From the NCBI GenBank assembly GCA_031969915.1, contig DALYJJ010000231.1:1-6767 (forward strand): a stretch of DNA of 6,767 nt, in the 5' to 3' direction. Below are positions 1 through 6,170 of the stretch, in pieces (position 1 is the first letter of the stretch; every line of letters starts with the position of its first letter). The stretch comes from DALYJJ01 sp031969915. Its GTDB lineage: Bacteria > Acidobacteriota > Terriglobia > Bryobacterales > Bryobacteraceae. A program made the position numbers and the translations under genes. The notes under the pieces were generated by a model. The model saw only the letters and a list, made by a program, of their open reading frames with translations, was not told the DNA's origin and did no database searches.

Positions 1-169
1 GGCGTTGTTCACGCGCAACGGCAAGCCGGTGGTTTTCGTGCCCGCGAAGGAAGAGTACAGGACTGTGCCCGTGGAGATCCTGGCGCGCAATCCGGACGAA
101 GTCGCGGTAAAGGGGATTGAGGCGGGCACGCTGGTCACGCTGGTGGAAGTCGAGGAGCGCAAGAAATGA
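1..169 (+). CDS. Periplasmic adaptor (HlyD/MacA/RND membrane-fusion family), C-terminal end only
   Basis: This is the last 55 codons of a gene that begins before the window; the reading frame starts at base 2 and the stop is TGA at 167-169. The visible protein begins ALFTRNGKPVVFVPA and ends EVEERKK. The pattern of a small hydrophobic start, a GK turn, a VFV strand, then EVAVKGIEAGTLVTLVE is the membrane-proximal domain that closes adaptors of the HlyD/MacA/RND family. Such proteins link an inner-membrane transporter to an outer-membrane channel across the periplasm. The stop overlaps the ATG of the next gene (ATGA, 166-169), so the two are translationally coupled. An ungapped comparison with the C-terminus of the next gene gives about 13 identities over about 47 positions, so the two are probably paralogues. 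The transported substrate cannot be told from this fragment. Confidence 0.85.
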   Translation, partial: ALFTRNGKPVVFVPAKEEYRTVPVEILARNPDEVAVKGIEAGTLVTLVEVEERKK

Positions 170-1464
170 AGAGGCGCATCGTGATGTTCGCGGTGGCGCT
201 GGCCGCGCTCTCGGCGGCGGGCGTGGGCGGCTGGCAGTGGTTCCAGAAGACGCAGGCCGCATCGGCGCCCTCGGCGAACGTCCCCACCACCACGGTCAAG
301 CGCGGTGACGTGACGATCATGGTGCGGGCGAAAGGCGCGTTGCAGGGCGGCAATTCGCAAACGCTGCAGGCGCCCATGGTGGGCGGGCGGGAAGTGATCA
401 TCACGGAACTGCGTCTGCCCGGCGAGATGGTGAAGGACGGCGATGTGGTGGCGCAGTTCGACACGACGGAAGAAGAGTTCAAACTACGGGAGGCGGAGGC
501 CGACCTGGCCGAGGCCGATCAGCAGGTGTTGCAGGCGAAGTTCGAGAGCGAGGCGAAGGCCGAAGAGGACACCTATTCGCTGATCAAGGCCAAGGCGGAC
601 CTGCAGGTTGCGGAACTCGAAGCGCGGCGCAATCCGCTGCTGCCCGCGATCACGGCGCGGCAGAACGAGTTGGGCGTGGAATCCGCGCGCGACCTGTTGC
701 GGCAGTTGCAGCAGGATCTGGCCGCGCGCCGCGCGACCGCCGACGCGAGCATCGCCATGCAGGAAGCCGCTCGGAAGAAGGCGCAGGCGGCCGCGGAGAC
801 CGCGCGAAAGAACATCGAGTCCCTCACCCTCAAAGCCAAGTCCGCGGGCTACGTTTCCGTTCAGCAGAACCAGAACAGCAATTTCTGGTACCCCGGCCTG
901 GTGCTGCCGCTGCTGCGTCTGGGCGATTCGGTGCGCTCCGGGCAGGCCGTCGCGATGATCCCGGACCTGAACAGTTGGGAGGCCACGGCGCGCATCGCGG
1001 AGCTGGATCGCGGGCACCTTTCGAAGGGCCAGCAGGTGAAGTTGACCGTGGTCGCGCTGCCTGGCCGCGCGCTGACGGGAAAAATCTCGGAGCTCGGCGG
1101 GACCACCGGCCCGCCCTGGAACCGCCGTTTCGAATGCAAAGTGGCCATCGACCGCGGTTTCCCCGAACTTCGCCACGGCATGACCGTGAACCTGATCATC
1201 GAAACGGACAAGCGCGCCAATGTGCTGTGGCTTCCCTCCCAGGCGTTATTCGAAAGCGACGGGCGCACGTTCGTGTACGCCAGGCGCGAGGGCGCGTTCC
1301 AGCCAAAGGACGTGAAGCTGGTCCGGCGGAGTGAGAGCCAAGTGATCCTCGAAGGCATTCAGGAAGGCGAGACCGTCGCGCTGGCGAGTCCCGATCAGCA
1401 GAAGCAGAAGGCGGGCGCGGGACCGGCGAATCCCTCGGCCGCCACCAAGGCGCTCTCCAAGTGA
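166..1464 (+). CDS. HlyD-family periplasmic adaptor subunit, complete (432 aa)
   Basis: This is a membrane-fusion (adaptor) protein of a tripartite efflux or export system. Residues 1-4 are MKRR, followed by a hydrophobic segment (about 6-24) without a lipobox cysteine, so it is probably anchored in the inner membrane with the rest in the periplasm. Residues about 55-100 form the first lipoyl half (ending VKDGDVVAQFD). About 101-221 is a long Ala/Glu/Lys/Arg/Gln-rich helical hairpin, a predicted coiled coil. About 222-267 is the second lipoyl half (LKAKSAGYV ... GDSVRSGQAVAMIPD), interrupted by an aromatic/proline stretch. About 268-345 is the beta-barrel, and about 350-405 the membrane-proximal domain (LPSQALF onward). 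The tail is low-complexity. ATG at 166 is preceded by GAGGAG (152-157) at 8 bases, and overlaps the previous stop. It overlaps the following permease by GTGA (1461-1464). The substrate is unknown. The family call is firm. Confidence 0.93.
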   Translation: MKRRIVMFAVALAALSAAGVGGWQWFQKTQAASAPSANVPTTTVKRGDVTIMVRAKGALQGGNSQTLQAPMVGGREVIITELRLPGEMVKDGDVVAQFDTTEEEFKLREAEADLAEADQQVLQAKFESEAKAEEDTYSLIKAKADLQVAELEARRNPLLPAITARQNELGVESARDLLRQLQQDLAARRATADASIAMQEAARKKAQAAAETARKNIESLTLKAKSAGYVSVQQNQNSNFWYPGLVLPLLRLGDSVRSGQAVAMIPDLNSWEATARIAELDRGHLSKGQQVKLTVVALPGRALTGKISELGGTTGPPWNRRFECKVAIDRGFPELRHGMTVNLIIETDKRANVLWLPSQALFESDGRTFVYARREGAFQPKDVKLVRRSESQVILEGIQEGETVALASPDQQKQKAGAGPANPSAATKALSK

Positions 1465-2702
1465 TCTTCAACGATCTCATCCAAGCCGGCCAGAACCTGC
1501 ACGCGCAGAAGACGCGCTCGCTGCTGACGGCGCTGGGCATCGTGTTTGGGGTGGGCTCGGTGATCGGCATGCTGGCCATTGGCGCGGGGGCGCGGCAGGA
1601 GTCGCTGCGCTTCATCGAACAACTGGGCGTGAGGAACGTGATGATCGATTCGCGGCCCGCCACCAGCGCCGAGGAGCTCCAGCAGCGACGGCGCACGTCG
1701 CAGGGGCTCACGGAGCGCGACGTGCGCATTCTGGAAGCGAACATCGAGGCGATCGAGCATCTCACGCCGCGCCGCGGCCTGCATCCCGCGCAATTGCTTC
1801 CGAAGCCATCGAAGGACATGCCCGGGCTCTACGGCGTCCGGCCGTCGTACGCGGCGATCCACAACCTGACCGCGGCGGAAGGCCGTTTCTTCACGAAAGA
1901 GGAGGAAGAGTCGAGCGCGGCGGTGGCCGTGCTGGGCGCGGCGGCGAAGGTGAGTCTCCTGGGCTACGAGCCGGCGGTGGGCAAGCACATCAAGGTCAAC
2001 GATACGTGGCTGCAGGTGGTGGGCGTGCTCGATCAGAAGGCGAGCGCGGGCATCGAAACATCGGGCACCCGATCGCAGGACCGCAACAACCTGGTGTACG
2101 TTCCGTTCAACACGTTTCAATACCGGTTCTGGGATGCGAGTTCCTTCCTGAAGGACGAACTGGACGGCGTCGACATGCGCCTGAAGCCCGGCTCCGACAG
2201 CGTCGAAGTGGCGCAGATCGTCACCGCGATCCTGAACTCGACGCACCGGGGCGCGGACGATTTCTCGGTGACCATTCCCGCGGCGCTGCTGGCCCAGCAG
2301 CAGCGGACGCAGACCATCTTCACCTACGTGATGGTGGCGATCGCCGCGATTTCGCTGCTCGTCGGCGGCATCGGCATCATGAACATCGTGCTCGCCACGG
2401 TGATGGAACGGACGCGGGAGATTGGCGTGCGGCGGGCCATGGGCGCGCGCCGCGGGGATATCGTGCGGCAGTTCCTCACCGAGAGCGTGCTGATTTCCGT
2501 CGGCGGCGGCGTGCTGGGCATCGCCTGCGGCTTCTTCCTGTCGTGGCTCATCTCGCGCGCGGCGGAGTGGAAGACGATTGTCACACCCGCGTCGGTCATC
2601 GTGGCCTTCGGCGTCTCGGTGTTCGTCGGCGTCGCGTTCGGAATCTACCCGGCAATGAAGGCGTCGCGGATCGATCCGATCGAAGCGCTGCGGTACGAGT
2701 AG
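1461..2702 (+). CDS. MacB-like ABC transporter permease (MacB_PCD + FtsX domains), complete (413 aa)
   Basis: This is an inner-membrane permease of the type VII (MacB/LolCE/FtsX) ABC family. An amphipathic N-terminal helix (residues 2-18) leads into TM1 (about 20-43, TALGIVFGVGSVIG). The periplasmic MacB_PCD domain covers about 44-284. TM2 (about 286-314, including VGGIGIMNIVLATVMERTRE) is followed by the cytoplasmic coupling stretch IGVRRAMGAR (321-330). TM3 is about 341-365 and TM4 about 375-397, and the end is the family signature YPAMKASRIDPIEALRYE. There is no Walker A or ABC signature, so unlike E. coli MacB it is not fused to an ATPase and needs a separate one, not seen here. The start is GTG at 1461, inside the adaptor's stop, with AAGG at 1447-1450. 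The next internal Met lies in TM1, so GTG must be used. These systems act by mechanotransmission rather than moving substrate through the membrane. Export of antibiotics, peptides or lipid-linked substrates is possible but unproven. Confidence 0.93.
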   Translation: MIFNDLIQAGQNLHAQKTRSLLTALGIVFGVGSVIGMLAIGAGARQESLRFIEQLGVRNVMIDSRPATSAEELQQRRRTSQGLTERDVRILEANIEAIEHLTPRRGLHPAQLLPKPSKDMPGLYGVRPSYAAIHNLTAAEGRFFTKEEEESSAAVAVLGAAAKVSLLGYEPAVGKHIKVNDTWLQVVGVLDQKASAGIETSGTRSQDRNNLVYVPFNTFQYRFWDASSFLKDELDGVDMRLKPGSDSVEVAQIVTAILNSTHRGADDFSVTIPAALLAQQQRTQTIFTYVMVAIAAISLLVGGIGIMNIVLATVMERTREIGVRRAMGARRGDIVRQFLTESVLISVGGGVLGIACGFFLSWLISRAAEWKTIVTPASVIVAFGVSVFVGVAFGIYPAMKASRIDPIEALRYE

Positions 2703-2716
2703 CGCCGCGGCGGCGC
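2702..2716. terminator. GC-rich stem-loop between convergent genes, possible bidirectional terminator
   Basis: The only spacer between the permease stop (TAG, 2700-2702) and the maeB stop (2722-2724 on the other strand) is 19 bases. It holds an inverted repeat, GCGCCG at 2702-2707 and CGGCGC at 2711-2716, around a 3-base loop. That gives a 6-bp all-GC stem readable from both strands. Neither side has a T-run, so it is not a canonical intrinsic terminator. The location between converging genes is the main support. Confidence 0.35.
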
Positions 2717-2721
2717 GTGTG

Positions 2722-5013
2722 TCAGGCCTTGCTTCTGGCCAGATCGAGCAACTGGGTCACGGAGCGCTGCGCGTCCACCACGGCGATCGCCGCGATGTTC
2801 ACGATGTCGTTCACCTCGCAATCCCGCTGCAGAACGTGCACGGGCTTTGAGAGGCCCATCAGGATCGGGCCGATCGCCTCTGCGCCGCCGATGCGCATGA
2901 GCAGCTTGTAGGCGATGTTGCTCGCCTCCAGGTTCGGGAAGATGAGCACGTTCGCCCCGCCCTTGAGCGGGCTGAACGGGTAGGTCTCTTCGAGGATCTC
3001 CGGAACCACAGCGGTGTCGGCCTGCATTTCGCCGTCGATCGCGAGCGAGGGCGTACGCTCCCGCACGATCTCCACCGCGCGCCGGACTTTATCGGAAAGC
3101 GGATGGCGCGCCGAGCCGAAGTTGGAGAACGACAGCATGGCCACGCGCGGCTCGACGTCGTAACCGCGAACCGTGTGCGCGACCTCCATCGCGATCTCGG
3201 CCAGATCTTCGGCCGTGGGCTCGATGTTCACCGACGTGTCCGCCAGGAAGTAGACCTGGCCGCGGGGCGTGATGAGCATGTACATCGAGGAGACTCTGCG
3301 CAGTCCTTCGCGAATCGGAATCACTTGCAGGGCGGGACGGATGGTGTCGGGATAATGCAGCGTCAGGCCCGCCACCAACGCATCCGCGTCTCCCTTGCGC
3401 AGCATCATGGCGCCGAAGCGGACGGCGTTCAGGATCGCGGTGTCGGCGGCGCGCTTGGTCATGCCCTTTCGCTGGCGCAGGCGGTAGAGCTCCTGCGCGT
3501 AATCGTTCAGTCGGGGGTCCTTCTTGGGATCGACGATCTCCATGTCAGAGGCCGAATGCAGCCGCAGTTCGGCGATCTCCGCCAGGATCTTCGCCGGGTT
3601 GCCGATGAGCACCGGCACGGCGATCTTCTCGTCCAGCAGAATCTGCGCGGCGCGAATCACCTTGGGTTCTTCGCCTTCCGGGAACACCACGCGCTGCGGC
3701 CGCCGCTGAGCCTTGTGGATCAGGAGCCGCATGACTTCGTGCGCTTTGCCCAAGCGGCGTTCCAGCGCCTCGCGGTACTCGTCCAGGTCCACCGGATTCT
3801 GGGCCACGCCGCTCTCCATCGCGGCTTTGGCCACAGCGGAGGCAACGAAGATCAGTACTCGCGAATCGAAGGGCTTCGGGATGATGTACTCGCGCCCGAA
3901 CTCCATTCGCTCCACGCCATAGGCGCGGCGCACGGCGTCCGGCACGTCTTCTTTCGCCAGCGCAGCCAGGGCGCGCGTGGCGGCCAGCTTCATCTCGTCG
4001 TTGATCGCCGTCGCGCGCACGTCCAGCGCGCCGCGGAAGATGAACGGGAAGCCCAGGACGTTGTTCACCTGGTTCGGAAAATCGGACCGCCCCGTGGCCA
4101 TGATCAGATCCGGCCGCGCCGCCACCGCGACATCGTAGGCGATCTCCGGGTCGGGATTCGCCATGGCGAAGACAATCGCGTCCGGCGCCATGGATTGCAG
4201 CATCTCCGGCGTCACGCAATCCGCCGACGACAAGCCGACGAAGACGTCCGCCCCGCGGAAAGCGTCTTCGAGCGTGCGGCAGTCCGTGGGCTGCACGAAG
4301 CGTTCCTTGTACTTGTTCATGTGGTCCGTGCGGCCCTGGTAGAGCACGCCCTTGGTGTCGCACATCAGGATCTTCTCGCGGCGCACGCCCAGCCGGATGT
4401 AGTGCTCCGCGCACGCGATCGCGCTCGCCCCCGCGCCGTTGAACACCACCCTCACCGAATCCAGCCTCTTCCCCGCCAGTTCCACCGCATTGATCAGCGC
4501 CGCGCCGGAGATGATCGCCGTCCCGTGCTGGTCGTCGTGGAAGACGGGGATCTTCAGGGTCCGTTTCAGCTCTTCTTCGATCTCAAAGCACTCCGGAGCC
4601 TTGATGTCTTCCAGGTTGATGCCCCCGAACGTGGGCTCCAGAAGCTGGCAGGCGCGGATCACTTCCTTCGGATCCTCGGTGGCGAGTTCGATGTCGAAAA
4701 CGTCGATGTCGGCGAACCGTTTGAAGAGCACGCCCTTGCCCTCCATCACCGGCTTGCCCGCGGCCGCGCCGATGTTCCCCAAGCCGAGCACAGCCGTCCC
4801 GTTGGAGACAACCGCCACCAGGTTTCCCTTCGCCGTGTACCGGTACACGGCCGAGGGGTCGTCGTGAATCTCCAGGCAGGGAACGGCGACGCCGGGCGTG
4901 TAGGCCAGACTCAGATCCCATTGCGTCCGGCAGGCCTTGGTGGGAGTGACAGAGATTTTCCCCGCCGGCGCTGCCGCGTGGTACTCGAGTGCGTCTTCTC
5001 TTCGGATCTTCAT
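2722..5013 (-). CDS. maeB: NADP-dependent malic enzyme with C-terminal phosphotransacetylase-like domain (MaeB type), complete (763 aa)
   Basis: The enzyme oxidatively decarboxylates malate to pyruvate and CO2 with reduction of NADP, linking the TCA cycle to pyruvate and supplying NADPH in the cytoplasm. The malic enzyme part covers residues about 1-425. Visible sites are Tyr38 (SLAYTPGVA, catalytic acid), Lys93 (EGKGVLFK, catalytic base), metal ligands Glu135/Asp136 and Asp160/Asp161 (FHDDQHGTA), the nucleotide-binding loop FNGAGASAIA (191-200), CDTKGV (218-223) and ANPDPE (285-290), and GRSDFPNQVNN (308-318). Residues about 428-763 are a phosphate acetyl/butyryl-transferase-like domain, starting RPQRVVFPEGEEPKVIRAA. 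In characterised MaeB proteins this domain is thought to sense acetyl-CoA rather than catalyse transfer. The length, about 760 aa, is typical of the hybrid family, and no frameshift or missing catalytic residue was seen. ATG at 5011-5013 has AAGGA 10 bases upstream and a promoter-like pair further up. NADP preference is inferred from the hybrid family. Confidence 0.96.
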   Translation of the reverse strand: MKIRREDALEYHAAAPAGKISVTPTKACRTQWDLSLAYTPGVAVPCLEIHDDPSAVYRYTAKGNLVAVVSNGTAVLGLGNIGAAAGKPVMEGKGVLFKRFADIDVFDIELATEDPKEVIRACQLLEPTFGGINLEDIKAPECFEIEEELKRTLKIPVFHDDQHGTAIISGAALINAVELAGKRLDSVRVVFNGAGASAIACAEHYIRLGVRREKILMCDTKGVLYQGRTDHMNKYKERFVQPTDCRTLEDAFRGADVFVGLSSADCVTPEMLQSMAPDAIVFAMANPDPEIAYDVAVAARPDLIMATGRSDFPNQVNNVLGFPFIFRGALDVRATAINDEMKLAATRALAALAKEDVPDAVRRAYGVERMEFGREYIIPKPFDSRVLIFVASAVAKAAMESGVAQNPVDLDEYREALERRLGKAHEVMRLLIHKAQRRPQRVVFPEGEEPKVIRAAQILLDEKIAVPVLIGNPAKILAEIAELRLHSASDMEIVDPKKDPRLNDYAQELYRLRQRKGMTKRAADTAILNAVRFGAMMLRKGDADALVAGLTLHYPDTIRPALQVIPIREGLRRVSSMYMLITPRGQVYFLADTSVNIEPTAEDLAEIAMEVAHTVRGYDVEPRVAMLSFSNFGSARHPLSDKVRRAVEIVRERTPSLAIDGEMQADTAVVPEILEETYPFSPLKGGANVLIFPNLEASNIAYKLLMRIGGAEAIGPILMGLSKPVHVLQRDCEVNDIVNIAAIAVVDAQRSVTQLLDLARSKA

Positions 5014-5023
5014 CTTCGGGCCA

Positions 5024-5028
5024 TCCTT
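5024..5028 (-). promoter_or_regulatory. Ribosome binding site of maeB
   Basis: On the minus strand AAGGA lies 10 bases before the ATG at 5013-5011. An ATG that overlaps this site (5024-5022) is out of frame with the malic enzyme, so the start at 5013 is favoured. It begins the protein at MKIRREDALEYH, the usual N-terminus of this family. Confidence 0.55.
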
Positions 5029-5042
5029 GGTTACCCGATTGG

Positions 5043-5071
5043 AGGCTACCTCAATGCCGAAAGGAGGTCAA
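5043..5071 (-). promoter_or_regulatory. Sigma-70-like promoter of maeB
   Basis: Read on the minus strand, TTGACC (5071-5066) matches five of six bases of the -35 consensus. It is followed after exactly 17 bases by TAGCCT (5048-5043), a -10 with the key T, A and final T. Transcription would begin near 5036, giving a leader of about 20 to 25 bases that contains the AAGGA site. The -10 is weak in its middle. The -35 region occupies the same bases that, read on the plus strand, look like a strong Shine-Dalgarno (AAAGGAGGT). A small GAGG-TAG-CCTC inverted repeat (5052-5042 on the minus strand) covers the -10 and could be an operator, but that is only a suggestion. Confidence 0.5.
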
Positions 5072-5090
5072 ACCGTCGCCCGTTTCGCCG

Positions 5091-6110
5091 ATGAGCCTCT
5101 TGATGACAGCTCCCGCCGGTTCCGCACCCACCGATGTCCTGGCCGTTGAGATCGCCCGCGAGGCCGGCCTTCCCGATTCCGACGCACACGTCGTGCAGGC
5201 CGTCGAGCTGCTCATCGAATGTCTTTCGGCGAACGTCATCCCGCCTTATGAGGCCGTGATCCGCGCGGTGGAGCAGGTTGCCGGCGCCACCGTGGCCGGT
5301 GCTCTGCGCCATCTGGCCGGCCGCTTCGGCGATGCAGCCGCGCGCATCCCCCACCGCATGGGGGCCTGCCCGGGCGTGGTCTTTCGCACGCTTTCGCTGC
5401 TGCGGCGCGAGAACGCCGGCTTCCACGACGTCGAGCGCGTCTGCGGGTGCGACCCGGTCCTCGCCTCCGCCTTGCTGCGCTATGCGAATTCGGCGCTCTT
5501 TTCGCATGCGCCCATTTTCGGCGTCGCGCCCGCCATCGCCTACCTGGGGATTGAAGACGCCAAGCGCGTGGTCCTTGCGGCGTCGGCCAAGCCGCTTCTG
5601 GCTTCGCCCAGGTTGCCGCATCTTTGGGAGCACTCGGTAGACGTGGCCGTGATCGCCGAGCAGATCGCCACCGCCGGCCGCTCGGTGGACCCGGCCGAAG
5701 CCTTCGTCGCCGGCCTGATCCACGACATGGGCCGGATCGCCCTCCAACTCCATGACGTGGACGCGCTCGCCAACGCGCACCGGCGCCTCAGCGCCCATCC
5801 GAATTGCTGCGTGCCCGCCGACTATGTGCTCACGGGCATGGACCATGGCGAGATCGGCGCCGGCGTGCTCGGCCACTGGAGTCTCCCCTCCGAACTCCTC
5901 GACGCGGTGCGCTTCCATCACCGGCCCGAACAGCACCCCGCGCCCCTCGCCTCGGTTCTCTACCTGGCCGAAGAGGTCTCCCAATCCCTGGAGGACTTCC
6001 CGAACCAGGACCGGCTGGACAAAGCCATGCAGTTGGCCGGTCTCACTTCTCTCAGCCAGTTCACCAGCGACCTGCGCCGCCTGGGCACGGCGCTCGCCAT
6101 GATGGGCTGA
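5091..6110 (+). CDS. HDOD-domain protein, probable signalling/regulatory protein (339 aa)
   Basis: HDOD proteins are HD-superfamily relatives found in bacterial signalling; the biochemical role is often unknown. From the ATG at 5091, residues 1-85 are an Ala/Val-rich helical region I do not recognise, and about 86-285 are the HDOD domain. It opens with IPHRMGACPGVVFRTLSLL (86-104), then CGCDPVLASALLRYANSALF (118-137) and AIAYLGIEDAKRVVLAA (148-164). Next come WEHS (His181), AGLIHDMGRIAL (His211-Asp212), MDHGEIGAGVLGHW (His252, His262) and VRFHHRPE (His276-277). About 286-339 is a short helical tail. No GGDEF, EAL, receiver or kinase domain is attached. The start is uncertain: ATG at 5091 and ATG at 5103 are both in frame and neither has a convincing ribosome site. 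An in-frame GTG at 4989 would run the gene 25 bases into maeB and its leader. The gene stands alone, divergent from maeB. The domain call is firm, the function open. Confidence 0.88.
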   Translation: MSLLMTAPAGSAPTDVLAVEIAREAGLPDSDAHVVQAVELLIECLSANVIPPYEAVIRAVEQVAGATVAGALRHLAGRFGDAAARIPHRMGACPGVVFRTLSLLRRENAGFHDVERVCGCDPVLASALLRYANSALFSHAPIFGVAPAIAYLGIEDAKRVVLAASAKPLLASPRLPHLWEHSVDVAVIAEQIATAGRSVDPAEAFVAGLIHDMGRIALQLHDVDALANAHRRLSAHPNCCVPADYVLTGMDHGEIGAGVLGHWSLPSELLDAVRFHHRPEQHPAPLASVLYLAEEVSQSLEDFPNQDRLDKAMQLAGLTSLSQFTSDLRRLGTALAMMG

Positions 6111-6116
6111 GCGGCC

Positions 6117-6129
6117 CGCCGGCCCGGCG
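6117..6129 (+). terminator. Weak terminator-like hairpin after the HDOD gene
   Basis: Just after the HDOD stop (TGA, 6108-6110), CGCCG (6117-6121) pairs with CGGCG (6125-6129) around a 3-base loop, and the following bases CTCTTCCT are moderately T-rich. It is short and has no true U-run, so the call is tentative. Confidence 0.25.
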
Positions 6130-6134
6130 CTCTT

Positions 6135-6164
6135 CCTCCGGTGCTACCTTGTTGGGAACGGAGG
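6135..6164 (+). promoter_or_regulatory. Inverted repeat that could mask the ribosome site of the [2Fe-2S] subunit gene
   Basis: CCTCCG at 6135-6140 is the perfect complement of CGGAGG at 6159-6164, which is the Shine-Dalgarno of the following gene, with an 18-base loop between. If transcribed as one leader, a 6-bp stem would cover the ribosome site. The loop also contains TGCTACCTT (6142-6150), which resembles an extended -10. If that is the promoter, transcription would start after the left arm and the stem could not form. The sequence does not decide between the two. Confidence 0.25.
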
Positions 6165-6165
6165 G
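6159..6165 (+). promoter_or_regulatory. Ribosome binding site that sets the start of the [2Fe-2S] subunit
   Basis: CGGAGGG lies 5 bases before ATG at 6171. This favours that ATG over an in-frame GTG at 6141, which has no such site and would add ten residues not expected before the ferredoxin fold. Confidence 0.7.
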
Positions 6166-6170
6166 CGTCC

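Noticed and set aside
484..1176. A 230-codon minus-strand frame opposite the adaptor gene
   Set aside because: Arg/Gly/Leu-rich composition without domains, lying entirely within the complete adaptor; a GC-driven shadow.
1395..2246. A 283-codon minus-strand frame across the adaptor/permease junction
   Set aside because: Arg- and His-rich with no motif, and it conflicts with two well-supported coupled genes.
2722..3740. A separate phosphotransacetylase gene (pta) at the 3' part of the minus-strand gene
   Set aside because: The domain is in one uninterrupted frame with the malic enzyme part, the standard architecture of MaeB-type hybrids, with no sign of a frameshift or internal start.
4989..5090. 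Upstream GTG start adding 34 residues to the HDOD protein
   Set aside because: It would overlap the maeB start and leader, has no ribosome site, and the added residues look like translated spacer.
3103..5094. A 663-codon open frame on the plus strand, antisense to almost all of maeB
   Set aside because: Its product is rich in Arg, His and Gly, has no recognisable domain, and exactly mirrors a gene with clear malic enzyme motifs. Long stop-free antisense frames are expected opposite GC-rich genes.
5054..5149. Short open frame from the ATG at 5054, which could be a leader peptide for the HDOD gene
   Set aside because: No ribosome site lies before it, its own AAAGGAGGT sits inside the frame, and it simply runs into the HDOD gene in another frame. 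The region is better explained by the maeB promoter.
6141..6170. GTG start extending the [2Fe-2S] subunit by ten residues
   Set aside because: CGGAGGG is ideally placed for the ATG at 6171, where the ferredoxin fold begins.
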